A stretch of 6,666 nucleotides of DNA from Gammaproteobacteria bacterium (GTDB taxonomy: Bacteria; Pseudomonadota; Gammaproteobacteria; Pseudomonadales; Oleiphilaceae): contig JAJUGC010000123.1 of assembly GCA_029268325.1 (NCBI GenBank), positions 1 to 6,666 on the forward strand, written 5' to 3'. Under the pieces are notes generated by a model. That model worked only from the letters and a program-made list of their open reading frames with translations, did not search any database and was not told where the DNA came from. The position numbers were made by a program, and so were the translations under genes. Shown in pieces: positions 1-6,049 of the stretch (position 1 is its first letter; each line of letters begins with the position of its first letter).

Positions 1-97
1 CGGTCACCGTGACCCACTCTGCCATGGCCGGCATACTCAGCACCGACAGCAGCAACCAGCCCACCAGGCTGCGCCAGGAAAGAACACTCATTTGCAT
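1..97 (-). CDS. N-terminus of a secreted protein, probable flagellar protein FlgT (partial)
   Basis: Only the first 32 codons are inside the window; the gene continues past the left edge. The peptide begins MQMSVLSW, has a hydrophobic stretch (LVGWLLLSVLSM) and a good signal-peptidase I site PAMA followed by EWVTVT, so the product is exported. I chose the ATG at 97 because a GGTGAGG ribosome site lies 8 nt upstream; in-frame ATGs at 115 and 91 are less well placed. It lies 68 nt downstream of a FlgP-like lipoprotein on the same strand. In vibrios and relatives flgO, flgP and flgT lie together and encode the H-ring around the flagellar LP ring, and mature FlgT begins with an aromatic residue and a V-T-G-like strand. 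The FlgT identity therefore rests on context and a very short similarity; the export signal is seen directly. Confidence 0.55.
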   Translation of the reverse strand, partial: MQMSVLSWRSLVGWLLLSVLSMPAMAEWVTVT

Positions 98-165
98 CGG
101 TAAAGCCTCACCCATCAATCATTACAGCCGTCGCAATCGCGCAACCGGCCTTCCCCCATCAACCA

Positions 166-804
166 CTACTTGTCCTTGCTGATGTGGTAGTAATAGTTAC
201 TGACCGCTCCGCCGTCCGAAGTTCTGGCCGGTGCGCTCTCCAGAGTGCGCGACCGCAGCGGGCTTAGCTCCCGAAAGACACCCGGGGCAATCACCAGGTC
301 ATCCCCCATGCTTGCCGCGGAGATGGTCAACTTCAGGCGGCAATCCTCGGAGTACTTAAAGTAGTTAACGCTGGTGAGACACTCCTGGAAACGTCCGTCC
401 AGGACCAGCTCCAGCACCGTCTCAAACCCGCCTCCGGGCAGTTCCGACACTGAGATCACCTTCGCGCCCCGCACCACGGAGTCCACCATGGCGCGGTAGC
501 CGTCATCCTGTAGTACCATGTCCCGAACTGTCGAGGAGCCGGTCAGCGAAGTGCCATAGACCCGCTCTGCCAAAGCCCGATAGGCATCCAGCTTGGAGGC
601 CCGCATGGCCATCAAACGGTGACGTTGTAGCAAACGATCCCGCGGATCTTCATAGGCGCCATAGCCGGAGACCCGGATCACAATGGATTCCGGATAGGTT
701 TTGGCCGGCTCGACATCCGGGGTCAAGGGCGCACAGCCTGACATCATGAAGGAAAGTACGGCGATTACCGCCCAAAGTCCCGGTCTTCTGCTGAACATCC
801 TCAT
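166..804 (-). CDS. flgP: LPP20-family outer-membrane lipoprotein, FlgP-like
   Basis: 212 residues. The N-terminus has two arginines (R6-R7), a hydrophobic core and a lipobox-like FMMSGC with the lipidation cysteine at C24. Residue +2 is Ala, which predicts sorting to the outer membrane. Residues 40-135 match the LPP20/FlgP pattern: a strand IVIRVSGYG, then a helix MAMRASKLDAYRALAERVYG, a segment TVRDMVLQDDGYRAMVDSVVRGAKV and a closing strand ETVLELVL. The C-terminal part (136-212) is less conserved and has two cysteines (C142, C155) that could form a disulfide. FlgP is needed for stable outer-membrane assembly of sheathed or polar flagella in Vibrio and Campylobacter. The adjacent exported gene downstream, probably flgT, supports a flagellar role. 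The start at 804 has an AGGATGAG ribosome site just upstream; ATG 798 is a possible alternative. LPP20 lipoproteins also occur outside flagella, so the symbol is family-level. Confidence 0.78.
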   Translation of the reverse strand: MRMFSRRPGLWAVIAVLSFMMSGCAPLTPDVEPAKTYPESIVIRVSGYGAYEDPRDRLLQRHRLMAMRASKLDAYRALAERVYGTSLTGSSTVRDMVLQDDGYRAMVDSVVRGAKVISVSELPGGGFETVLELVLDGRFQECLTSVNYFKYSEDCRLKLTISAASMGDDLVIAPGVFRELSPLRSRTLESAPARTSDGGAVSNYYYHISKDK

Positions 805-810
805 CTCATC

Positions 811-879
811 CTATATCTTGCAAATGGTTTCGGTATGGCTGGATAGTGTAGAAGGAGATTGCGGTTTGGCCCTGCCCAT
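811..879 (-). CDS. possible 22-codon leader ORF upstream of flgP
   Basis: An ATG at 879 is preceded by GAGGAG with a 6-nt spacer, a better ribosome site than that of flgP itself. It opens a 22-codon frame beginning MGRAKPQSPS and ending in TAG at 811-813, 6 nt before the flgP ATG at 804. It is in the same frame as flgP. The peptide shows no recognisable motif. It could couple or tune flgP translation, or be chance in a purine-rich leader. Confidence 0.25.
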   Translation of the reverse strand: MGRAKPQSPSTLSSHTETICKI

Positions 880-990
880 AACCCGCTCCTCGCCTTCCCT
901 GACTCCTCTCTGCCTACCCTCTCCTTCCTGGCTAACAGGCGGCAATTTGGGGCCGCTATTGCCAAGTTTCTCCTGCCTATCCCTGGATAT

Positions 991-1006
991 AGAAATTTCC
1001 GTGCCA
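991..1006 (-). promoter_or_regulatory. candidate sigma-54 (RpoN) promoter for flgP
   Basis: On the minus strand positions 1006 to 991 read TGGCACGGAAATTTCT. The -24 half is a perfect TGGCACG; the -12 half is TTTC instead of TTGC, at exactly the canonical spacing. The conserved G of the -12 GC is lost, which weakens the call. Transcription would begin near 980 and give a leader of about 175 nt. Middle-class flagellar genes are commonly RpoN-dependent in this group of bacteria, which makes the site plausible. Confidence 0.42.
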
Positions 1007-1188
1007 CTTTTAACAAGTTTTCACAGTTTGCCAAGGAACCTTCCAAGAAGCATTTGTTTTCAAATAGATAGCCTCCTTCAAAAAACGATCTGACAGGCCT
1101 TTACCCGGCTAATTTTCCATTTCCAGGCTGCAATACAGGCAACAAATTGCCGGCTCCCACGCTCCCTTTTTTTGCCCCGTCAGCAAAG

Positions 1189-1197
1189 TGATAAAAC
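1189..1197 (+). promoter_or_regulatory. weak candidate extended -10 for the outer-membrane protein gene
   Basis: TGATAAAAC matches an extended -10 (TG-n-TATAAT) with 4 of 6 hexamer positions. A 17-nt spacer leads back only to a T-rich sequence (TTTTTG, 1169-1174) that is a poor -35. Transcription would start near 1204, about 80 nt before the preferred start codon, placing the palindrome at 1230-1243 in the leader. Confidence 0.22.
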
Positions 1198-1229
1198 CTC
1201 TGCTACGCTTCCTGTGTCACTTGCCCTGT

Positions 1230-1243
1230 CGTCAATGTTGACG
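1230..1243. promoter_or_regulatory. operator-like palindrome CGTCAA-TG-TTGACG
   Basis: A perfect 6-bp inverted repeat around a 2-bp centre. A third copy of the half-site, TTGACG, occurs at 1262-1267 in the same orientation as the right arm and 24 bp from it, just upstream of the ribosome site of the outer-membrane protein gene. Size and position suit a dimeric repressor; the regulator is unknown. Confidence 0.35.
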
Positions 1244-1272
1244 CCCTTTTCCCTTAGTTAATTGACGTAAAT

Positions 1273-1276
1273 GGAG
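1273..1276 (+). promoter_or_regulatory. ribosome binding site deciding the start at 1283
   Basis: GGAG lies 6 nt before the ATG at 1283. The longer reading from ATG 1271 would include this motif in its own second codon and has only an A/T-rich sequence before it, with no Shine-Dalgarno. The shorter start also gives a normal signal peptide. Confidence 0.7.
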
Positions 1277-1282
1277 TACTCC

Positions 1283-2593
1283 ATGGCCCTGCCATCTTCC
1301 TTTCTGCGCAGAACCTTACTGACTGCGATCAGTGCCGCTACACTGGTTGCCACCACAGCCCAGGCCGGTAGTTTCAACAATGCCCGCTCCCTGGCAATGG
1401 GCGGCACGGGCGTTGCCACGGCTCACCCGGCTGCGGCAGCCTCACTCAACCCGGCCATGATGGCAGCCACCCACCACGACTGGTCCGATGACTTTGGCTT
1501 GATCCTGCCTTCCGTCAATGCACGCTTTGCTGACGAAGAGGAAGTGTTGGATCAGGTGGATGACCTCCAAGACGCCATCGACAACTTCGATGAACTGGCC
1601 CAGGAAATCAAAAATTTCGAAAGCTTTAACCTCACTGAGGCCGAGCGGCTCCGTGACGAAGCTCGTCTGGCCGCAGGTGACCTGCTTGAGCAACTGGAAG
1701 CCTTCGATAAGGACACTATCCGTATCAATGCAGGCGCTGGTCTGAGCCTGGCAGTGCCCAGCCCCCGTTTGGCGGTGGGTTTCTTCGCCAATGGCTCACT
1801 GACCGCGACCGTGCGTGGCGAATTTGACGAAGACGACGCCGCTCTGTTGCGCAAAATTGCCGAAGACACAACGTTCGATCCCGAAGATGCAAACCTGGAA
1901 GATGAGCTGAAGTCCCGCGGCCGAATCCTCGCCTCCGCCGTGGTTGAAGCGGGCATCAGCTTCGCCCATGCCCTGGATCTGGGCAACGACCATGTCCTCC
2001 AGCTGGGTGTGTCACCCAAGTATGTGCAACTGCGCACCTTCCAATACACGGAAAGCATTGGCGAGTTCGAAGACGACGACTTTGACGCCGCAGACTACGA
2101 AACCGAGAAAAGCGGCTTCAACCTGGATATTGGCGCAGCCTACGCGTTTGGCGAGAACAAGCAGTGGAACACCGGCCTGATGGTGAAGAACCTGATCCCC
2201 ATGGAGCTCAAGTCTGCCCAAAGCCGTCCTGACCTCGATGAAGAGCGCTACACTCTGGAGCTTAAGCCCAAGGTCACTGCCGCTATTGCCCATACCGGTA
2301 ACTACCATGTGGTGACCGCCGAGCTGGAGCTGACCAAGCAAAAAGGCTTTGGCTACGCCGATGACACCCAATGGTTCTCGGTCGGTGCTGAGTTTGACGC
2401 TTGGCGCTTTGCCCAATTGCGTGTTGGTGCCCGCCAAAACCTGGCCAGCAACAGTGACAACGCCGGCATTGAAGAGAAAACCCAGTTCACCGCCGGTCTT
2501 GGCCTGAACCCCTTCGGTGCCCGTCTGGATATCGCCGCACTGGTGAGCGATTCTGACCTGGGCGCGGCTCTCGAGTTCGGTGCCGCGTTCTAA
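1283..2593 (+). CDS. FadL/OmpP1-like outer-membrane beta-barrel protein, chromosomal 'TraF' (TraF_2) family
   Basis: 436 residues from the ATG at 1283 (440 from ATG 1271). A signal peptide with paired arginines (R9-R10) and a hydrophobic core ends at AQA-28, before GSF. The mature protein starts with SFNNARSLAMGGTGVATA and ASLNPA, the N-terminal plug-like motif of the FadL/OmpP1 superfamily. Residues 84-144 are an acidic, strongly helical segment rich in D, E, L and A, possibly a coiled coil. The rest alternates like amphipathic strands, and the protein ends in phenylalanine (ALEFGAAF), as expected of a Bam substrate. Homologues are often named 'conjugal transfer protein TraF', but nothing here suggests conjugation. 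Transport of a hydrophobic ligand is a superfamily-level guess. The gene is monocistronic: its own leader with a palindrome precedes it and a strong terminator follows. Confidence 0.75.
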   Translation: MALPSSFLRRTLLTAISAATLVATTAQAGSFNNARSLAMGGTGVATAHPAAAASLNPAMMAATHHDWSDDFGLILPSVNARFADEEEVLDQVDDLQDAIDNFDELAQEIKNFESFNLTEAERLRDEARLAAGDLLEQLEAFDKDTIRINAGAGLSLAVPSPRLAVGFFANGSLTATVRGEFDEDDAALLRKIAEDTTFDPEDANLEDELKSRGRILASAVVEAGISFAHALDLGNDHVLQLGVSPKYVQLRTFQYTESIGEFEDDDFDAADYETEKSGFNLDIGAAYAFGENKQWNTGLMVKNLIPMELKSAQSRPDLDEERYTLELKPKVTAAIAHTGNYHVVTAELELTKQKGFGYADDTQWFSVGAEFDAWRFAQLRVGARQNLASNSDNAGIEEKTQFTAGLGLNPFGARLDIAALVSDSDLGAALEFGAAF

Positions 2594-2632
2594 ATTGCTC
2601 CATCTTTGTTGATGACGTGATTTAAGCCTCTC

Positions 2633-2662
2633 TAGCCCGGCCCCTTGGCCGGGCTATTTTTT
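2633..2662 (+). terminator. rho-independent terminator after the outer-membrane protein gene
   Basis: A perfect 10-bp stem, TAGCCCGGCC (2633-2642) with GGCCGGGCTA (2647-2656), closes a CCTT loop and is followed directly by six T (2657-2662). It lies 39 nt after the stop codon and insulates cca from upstream transcription. Confidence 0.95.
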
Positions 2663-2677
2663 CTGCCGATTAAACGG

Positions 2678-2683
2678 GATAAT
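2678..2683 (+). promoter_or_regulatory. candidate -10 for the cca operon
   Basis: GATAAT matches the sigma-70 -10 hexamer at 5 of 6 positions, 37 nt before the cca start. The -35 at a 17-nt spacing (TATTTT, 2655-2660) falls in the terminator tail and is weak. A promoter is expected here because a strong terminator lies just upstream. Confidence 0.35.
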
Positions 2684-2720
2684 CCGCGAATCATCCATGT
2701 TCAGTGGAGTCTGCGGGTTC

Positions 2721-3989
2721 ATGAAACATTTCCTCGTCGGCGGAGCCGTACGTGACCAACTGCTTGGCCTGCCAGTCAAGGACCGGGACTGGGTGGTGGT
2801 GGGCGCCACCCCCGAAGAGATGCTCCAGGCTGGCTTCGTCCAAGTGGGCGCCGACTTTCCGGTGTTCCTCCACCCTCACACCAAGGAAGAATACGCACTG
2901 GCCCGCACCGAACGAAAATCCGGCGTCGGCTACAAAGGATTTATCTGCGACTTTTCCCCCCAGGTGACCCTGGAAGAAGACCTGCTGCGCCGCGACCTCA
3001 CCATCAACGCCATGGCTTTGAGTGAAGACGGACAGTTGATCGACCCCTATGGCGGACGCCGTGATCTGGAACAAAAACGCCTGCGCCATGTCTCCGACGC
3101 CTTTCGCGAAGATCCTCTACGCGTACTACGCGTGGCGCGCTTTGCCAGCCGCCTGGCGCCTTTGGGTTTTCAAGTGGCCGAGGAAACCCTCCAGTATATG
3201 CGGGAGATGTCCGATAGCGGCGAACTCGCCTTTCTGACTCCGGAGCGGGTCTGGCAGGAAACCGAGCGGGCTCTGGGGGAACAGATGCCCTGGGTCTACT
3301 TCCAGGTGCTCCGGGACTGCCATGCCCTCAAGGTCATCATGCCGGAGCTGGATGCCCTGTTTGGCGTCCCCCAACCACCTCAGCACCATCCGGAAATCGA
3401 CACGGGCCTGCACAGCCTGCTGGTACTGGAGCAAGCCGCCAAGCTAAGTGACAGCACCGAGGTCCGTTTTGCCGCCCTGGTCCATGATCTGGGCAAAGGC
3501 ACCACTCCCGAAGAGATGCTGCCGCGCCACCTCGACCATGAACAACGCGGGCTCAAGCTGATCAAGCGACTCTGCCAGCGCCTGAAGGTGCCCAACGCCC
3601 ATCAGGCCCTTGCCTTACTCGCCAGCGAATACCACACCCACTGCCACCGGGCCCTGGAACTGCGCCCCAGCACCATAGTCAAATTATTGAAGCACTGCGA
3701 CGCCTTCCGACGCCCGGAACGCTTCGAGCAGTTCCTGCAGGTGTGCGAAGCCGACGCCCGAGGGCGCACAGGGCTGGAGCAGCGGGTCTATCCGCAGCCG
3801 GAATTACTGAGAGCGGCACTGGCCGCCGCCCGGACCGTTTCCGCCAAGGAACTGGCGGCCCAGGGACTAAGCGGAGCAGAAATCGGCGAACGGCTTGCCC
3901 AGTTGCAATCTCAGGCGGTCGCGGAAGCGATCCGTCTATTTAAGGCGCAACAGAATATTGCTGACCTGAGTGTATCCGATGACTCATAA
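2721..3989 (+). CDS. cca: multifunctional CCA-adding tRNA nucleotidyltransferase
   Basis: Adds or repairs the 3'-terminal CCA of tRNAs from CTP and ATP without a nucleic-acid template, in the cytosol. 422 residues, close to the E. coli enzyme (about 412) and co-linear with it. The nucleotidyltransferase head shows LVGGAVRDQLLG (5-16), the metal-binding pair D21/D23 in KDRDW, and RRDLTINAMA (90-99). RHVSDAFREDPLRVLRVARFASR (from 122) is the tRNA-binding/nucleotide-specificity region of class II enzymes. The C-terminal HD domain is present with VHDLGKG (H255, D256), so 2',3'-cyclic phosphodiesterase and phosphatase activity is expected, as in the E. coli enzyme. I chose ATG 2721 over the in-frame ATG 2697 because family members begin M-K-x-x-LVGGAVRD; GGAG lies 11 nt upstream, somewhat far. 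It is the first gene of a likely operon. Confidence 0.97.
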   Translation: MKHFLVGGAVRDQLLGLPVKDRDWVVVGATPEEMLQAGFVQVGADFPVFLHPHTKEEYALARTERKSGVGYKGFICDFSPQVTLEEDLLRRDLTINAMALSEDGQLIDPYGGRRDLEQKRLRHVSDAFREDPLRVLRVARFASRLAPLGFQVAEETLQYMREMSDSGELAFLTPERVWQETERALGEQMPWVYFQVLRDCHALKVIMPELDALFGVPQPPQHHPEIDTGLHSLLVLEQAAKLSDSTEVRFAALVHDLGKGTTPEEMLPRHLDHEQRGLKLIKRLCQRLKVPNAHQALALLASEYHTHCHRALELRPSTIVKLLKHCDAFRRPERFEQFLQVCEADARGRTGLEQRVYPQPELLRAALAAARTVSAKELAAQGLSGAEIGERLAQLQSQAVAEAIRLFKAQQNIADLSVSDDS

Positions 3990-4761
3990 ACCAGACTTTC
4001 ATTCGCATCCAGTAGCCTTGATCACCGGTGCTGCCCGGCGTTTGGGAGCCGCCATGGCCGAATTCCTGCACCTACAGGGGTTCGACCTGGTACTCCACTA
4101 TTTTCACTCTGGACCGGAAGCAGAAGCCCTGGCCCAGCGACTCAACGGACGACGCGCAGACTCCGTGCACCTGGTGCGGGCCGACCTGAGTGACCCGATC
4201 GCCGTTCGGGAATTGGCCAATCGGGCCTTGCGCAGCTTTGGCCGGCTGGACGCCTTGATCAACAACGCGTCCCAGTTCTTCCCCACACCCATTGCAACAG
4301 CCACCGACCAGGATTGGGAGCGCCTGTTCCACACCAACCTGCGGGCGCCCTATATTCTCAGCCAGGCCCTGAGCGAGGCCCTGAAAGCTCATCAGGGCTG
4401 CATCATCAATATTGCCGATGTGTATGCCCATCGCCCTTTAAAGGAACACAGCCTGTACAATGCCAGCAAGGCCGCCCTGGTGTCCCTGACCCAATCCCTG
4501 GCCCAGGAACTGGCGCCCGACATTCGAGTGAACGCCATAGCCCCGGGTGCTATACTTTGGCCCGACCAAACTGGCGCGGAGGCTGATTCGACCAACACTG
4601 TCCCTGCCTCCTACCAGCAGGCCATTTTGCAAAAGGTTGCCCTGGGTCGATTGGGAACCCCTGAAGACATCGCCCGCGCGGCCTGGTTTCTGATTGCCGA
4701 AGCGCCCTACATCACCGGCCAGATTCTGAATGTGGATGGCGGTCGCACCCTGACCATCTGA
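3979..4761 (+). CDS. folM: pteridine reductase, FolM/PTR1-like short-chain dehydrogenase
   Basis: 260 residues, a classical SDR. The NADP-binding turn TGAARRLG (16-23) has the arginine pair typical of pteridine reductases, then NNAS (95-98), the active-site pair Y160/K164 in YNASK, and a C-terminal YITGQILNVDGG. In place of the SDR catalytic serine there is an Asp (D147 in INIADVYAHRPL), 13 residues before the Tyr. That matches the Asp-Tyr-Lys arrangement of trypanosomatid PTR1 (D181-Y194-K198). The expected reaction is NADPH-dependent reduction of dihydromonapterin/dihydropterins, with possible weak dihydrofolate reductase activity as in E. coli FolM. The ATG at 3979 overlaps the end of cca by 11 nt, suggesting translational coupling; an in-frame GTG at 3970 is an alternative. 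The substrate is inferred. Confidence 0.85.
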   Translation: MTHKPDFHSHPVALITGAARRLGAAMAEFLHLQGFDLVLHYFHSGPEAEALAQRLNGRRADSVHLVRADLSDPIAVRELANRALRSFGRLDALINNASQFFPTPIATATDQDWERLFHTNLRAPYILSQALSEALKAHQGCIINIADVYAHRPLKEHSLYNASKAALVSLTQSLAQELAPDIRVNAIAPGAILWPDQTGAEADSTNTVPASYQQAILQKVALGRLGTPEDIARAAWFLIAEAPYITGQILNVDGGRTLTI

Positions 4762-4788
4762 GATCCCAAATGCTACTGGAGACTCTTC

Positions 4789-5967
4789 ATGAGAAACGTC
4801 GTTATCGCTGCAGCCGCACGCACCCCCATTGGTGTCTTTGGAGGCTCCCTATCGTCACTGTCCGCCGTGGAGCTGGGCACCACCGTGGTTCGCCACCTGC
4901 TCCAGAAAACCGGTATCGATCCCTCCCAAGTGGACGAAGTGATCCTGGGCCAGGTGCTCACCGCCGGTTGCGGCCAGAACCCGGCTCGCCAGACCGCTCG
5001 CAACGCCGGTCTGCCCGATGCGGTTCCCGCCCTTACCATCAATAAGGTATGCGGCTCCGGCCTGAAAGCCCTGCAACTGGCTACCCAGGCCATCCGCGTA
5101 GGCGATGCCGACCTTATTATCGCCGGGGGCCAGGAATCCATGAGCCAGGCTCCCCACGTTCTGCCCAAGTCCCGCAATGGCCAGCGCATGGGCAATTGGG
5201 AACTGGTGGATACCATGATCCAGGACGGACTCTGGGATGCCTTCAACGACTATCACATGGGCATCACCGCTGAAAACATCGTGGAGAAATACGGCATTTC
5301 CCGGGAAGAGCAGGATGCCTTCGCCGCCCACTCCCAGCAAAAAGCGGCAGCCGCCATCGAGGCCGGACGCTTCGCCGACGAAATCGTGCCAGTACAGATT
5401 CCCCAGCGCAAAGGCGATCCCCTGGTTGTGGACAAGGACGAGAACCCGCGCCCGGGTGTGACTGCCGAGGCCCTGGCCAAACTACGCCCGGCCTTCAAAA
5501 AAGATGGCACCATCACTGCCGGTAACGCCTCCTCCCTGAACGACGGCGCCGCAGCTGTAATCCTCTGTAGCGAAGAAAAAGCGAAGGAATTGGGCCTGAC
5601 ACCCCTGGCCGTCATCAAGGCCTACGCCAATGCGGGTGTGGATCCGGCGATCATGGGTACCGGCCCGATTCCGGCGACCCGCCGCTGCCTCGAGCGGGCT
5701 GGCTGGACCGTGGACGACCTGGACCTGGTGGAAGCCAACGAAGCCTTCGCCGCCCAAGCCATTTCCGTCAACCGGGACCTGGGCTGGGACACTTCCAAGG
5801 TGAACGTGAACGGCGGCGCCATCGCCCTGGGGCACCCCATCGGCGCCTCCGGCTGTCGAATCCTGGTGACCCTGCTCCACGAAATGATCAAGCGGGATGC
5901 CCGTAAAGGCCTGGCAACCCTCTGCATCGGTGGCGGCATGGGCGTGGCACTCGCCATTGAGCGCTAA
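4789..5967 (+). CDS. phaA: acetyl-CoA C-acetyltransferase (biosynthetic-type thiolase)
   Basis: 392 residues, the usual length of tetrameric PhaA/AtoB thiolases. It condenses two acetyl-CoA to acetoacetyl-CoA, reversibly. All catalytic elements are present: nucleophile C88 in NKVCGSGLKA, NEAF (317-320), H349 in GGAIALGHPIGASG and C379 in TLCIGGGMG. MGITAENI and AGNASSLNDGAAA (from about 244) are family hallmarks. GGAGA at 4778-4782 sits 6 nt before the ATG. It starts 27 nt after folM and is probably co-transcribed with it. No polyhydroxybutyrate partner (phaB, phaC) or beta-oxidation partner is in the window, so the direction and pathway (PHB synthesis, ketone/leucine breakdown, mevalonate-like use) cannot be told. 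The symbol marks the subfamily rather than proven PHB synthesis; atoB would be equally defensible. Confidence 0.93.
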   Translation: MRNVVIAAAARTPIGVFGGSLSSLSAVELGTTVVRHLLQKTGIDPSQVDEVILGQVLTAGCGQNPARQTARNAGLPDAVPALTINKVCGSGLKALQLATQAIRVGDADLIIAGGQESMSQAPHVLPKSRNGQRMGNWELVDTMIQDGLWDAFNDYHMGITAENIVEKYGISREEQDAFAAHSQQKAAAAIEAGRFADEIVPVQIPQRKGDPLVVDKDENPRPGVTAEALAKLRPAFKKDGTITAGNASSLNDGAAAVILCSEEKAKELGLTPLAVIKAYANAGVDPAIMGTGPIPATRRCLERAGWTVDDLDLVEANEAFAAQAISVNRDLGWDTSKVNVNGGAIALGHPIGASGCRILVTLLHEMIKRDARKGLATLCIGGGMGVALAIER

Positions 5968-5978
5968 GCAACAACCTC

Positions 5979-6003
5979 CCCCTCTCCCTCCTGGGGAGAG
6001 GGG
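5979..6003. repeat. GC-rich REP-like hairpin between the thiolase gene and trmL
   Basis: A perfect 10-bp inverted repeat, CCCCTCTCCC (5979-5988) and GGGAGAGGGG (5994-6003), with a 5-nt loop (TCCTG). It lies 11 nt after the thiolase stop. There is no T-run, so it is not a classic intrinsic terminator on the plus strand. CCCTCTCCC/GGGAGAGGG palindromes are common dispersed intergenic repeats in gammaproteobacteria; whether this one is repeated in the genome cannot be seen here. Confidence 0.7.
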
Positions 6004-6004
6004 A

Positions 6005-6019
6005 GAAAGAGCCTCTTTC
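6005..6019. repeat. second hairpin, directly abutting the first
   Basis: GAAAGAG and CTCTTTC form a perfect 7-bp inverted repeat around one C; realistically 6 bp with a GCC loop. It starts 1 nt after the REP-like hairpin. Together they make a double stem-loop within the 82-nt spacer, a design often linked to mRNA 3'-end stabilisation. No T-run follows. Confidence 0.5.
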
Positions 6020-6049
6020 ACAGCGAGCCCAGGAACCAGCCAGCCCACC

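Larger units (their letters stand above)
805..1282. other. divergent intergenic region between flgP and the outer-membrane protein gene
   Basis: About 480 nt with no convincing protein gene apart from the small leader ORF at 811-879. It holds the sigma-54-like site at 991-1006. A strongly strand-biased stretch at about 877-932, pyrimidine-rich on plus, becomes a purine-rich leader with several Shine-Dalgarno-like runs in the minus-strand transcript. A T-run lies at 1167-1173, an extended -10-like sequence at 1189-1197, and a palindrome at 1230-1243. Between about 1010 and 1165 I see nothing recognisable. Longer open frames crossing it have no credible start or ribosome site. Confidence 0.6.

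Noticed and set aside
942..956. second possible sigma-54 site (GCAA-N5-GGCC on plus)
   Set aside because: The invariant -24 GG is not matched at the required spacing.
801..1046. 81-codon minus-strand frame in the flgP upstream region
   Set aside because: It begins with TTG with no ribosome site, has no recognisable domain, runs out of frame into the flgP start and covers the sigma-54-like site.
701..1093. 130-codon plus-strand frame across the flgP 5' end and the intergenic region
   Set aside because: It is antisense to the signal-peptide region of flgP, and its serine/leucine/proline-rich composition reflects the pyrimidine-rich strand.
2697..2720. 8-codon upstream extension of cca
   Set aside because: It has no ribosome site, and CCA enzymes of this family begin at the MK-x-x-LVGGAVRD motif encoded from 2721.
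5812..5856. inverted/direct GGCGCCATC-type repeats inside the thiolase gene
   Set aside because: They encode the conserved GGAIALGHPIGASG motif, so protein constraint and GC-rich codons explain them.
5897..6049. 50-codon N-terminal extension of trmL
   Set aside because: It starts inside the thiolase gene and translates the hairpin region into a proline-rich PPPLPPGERGER stretch, a typical artefact of REP-like palindromes. TrmL homologues start at the ATG at 6050.
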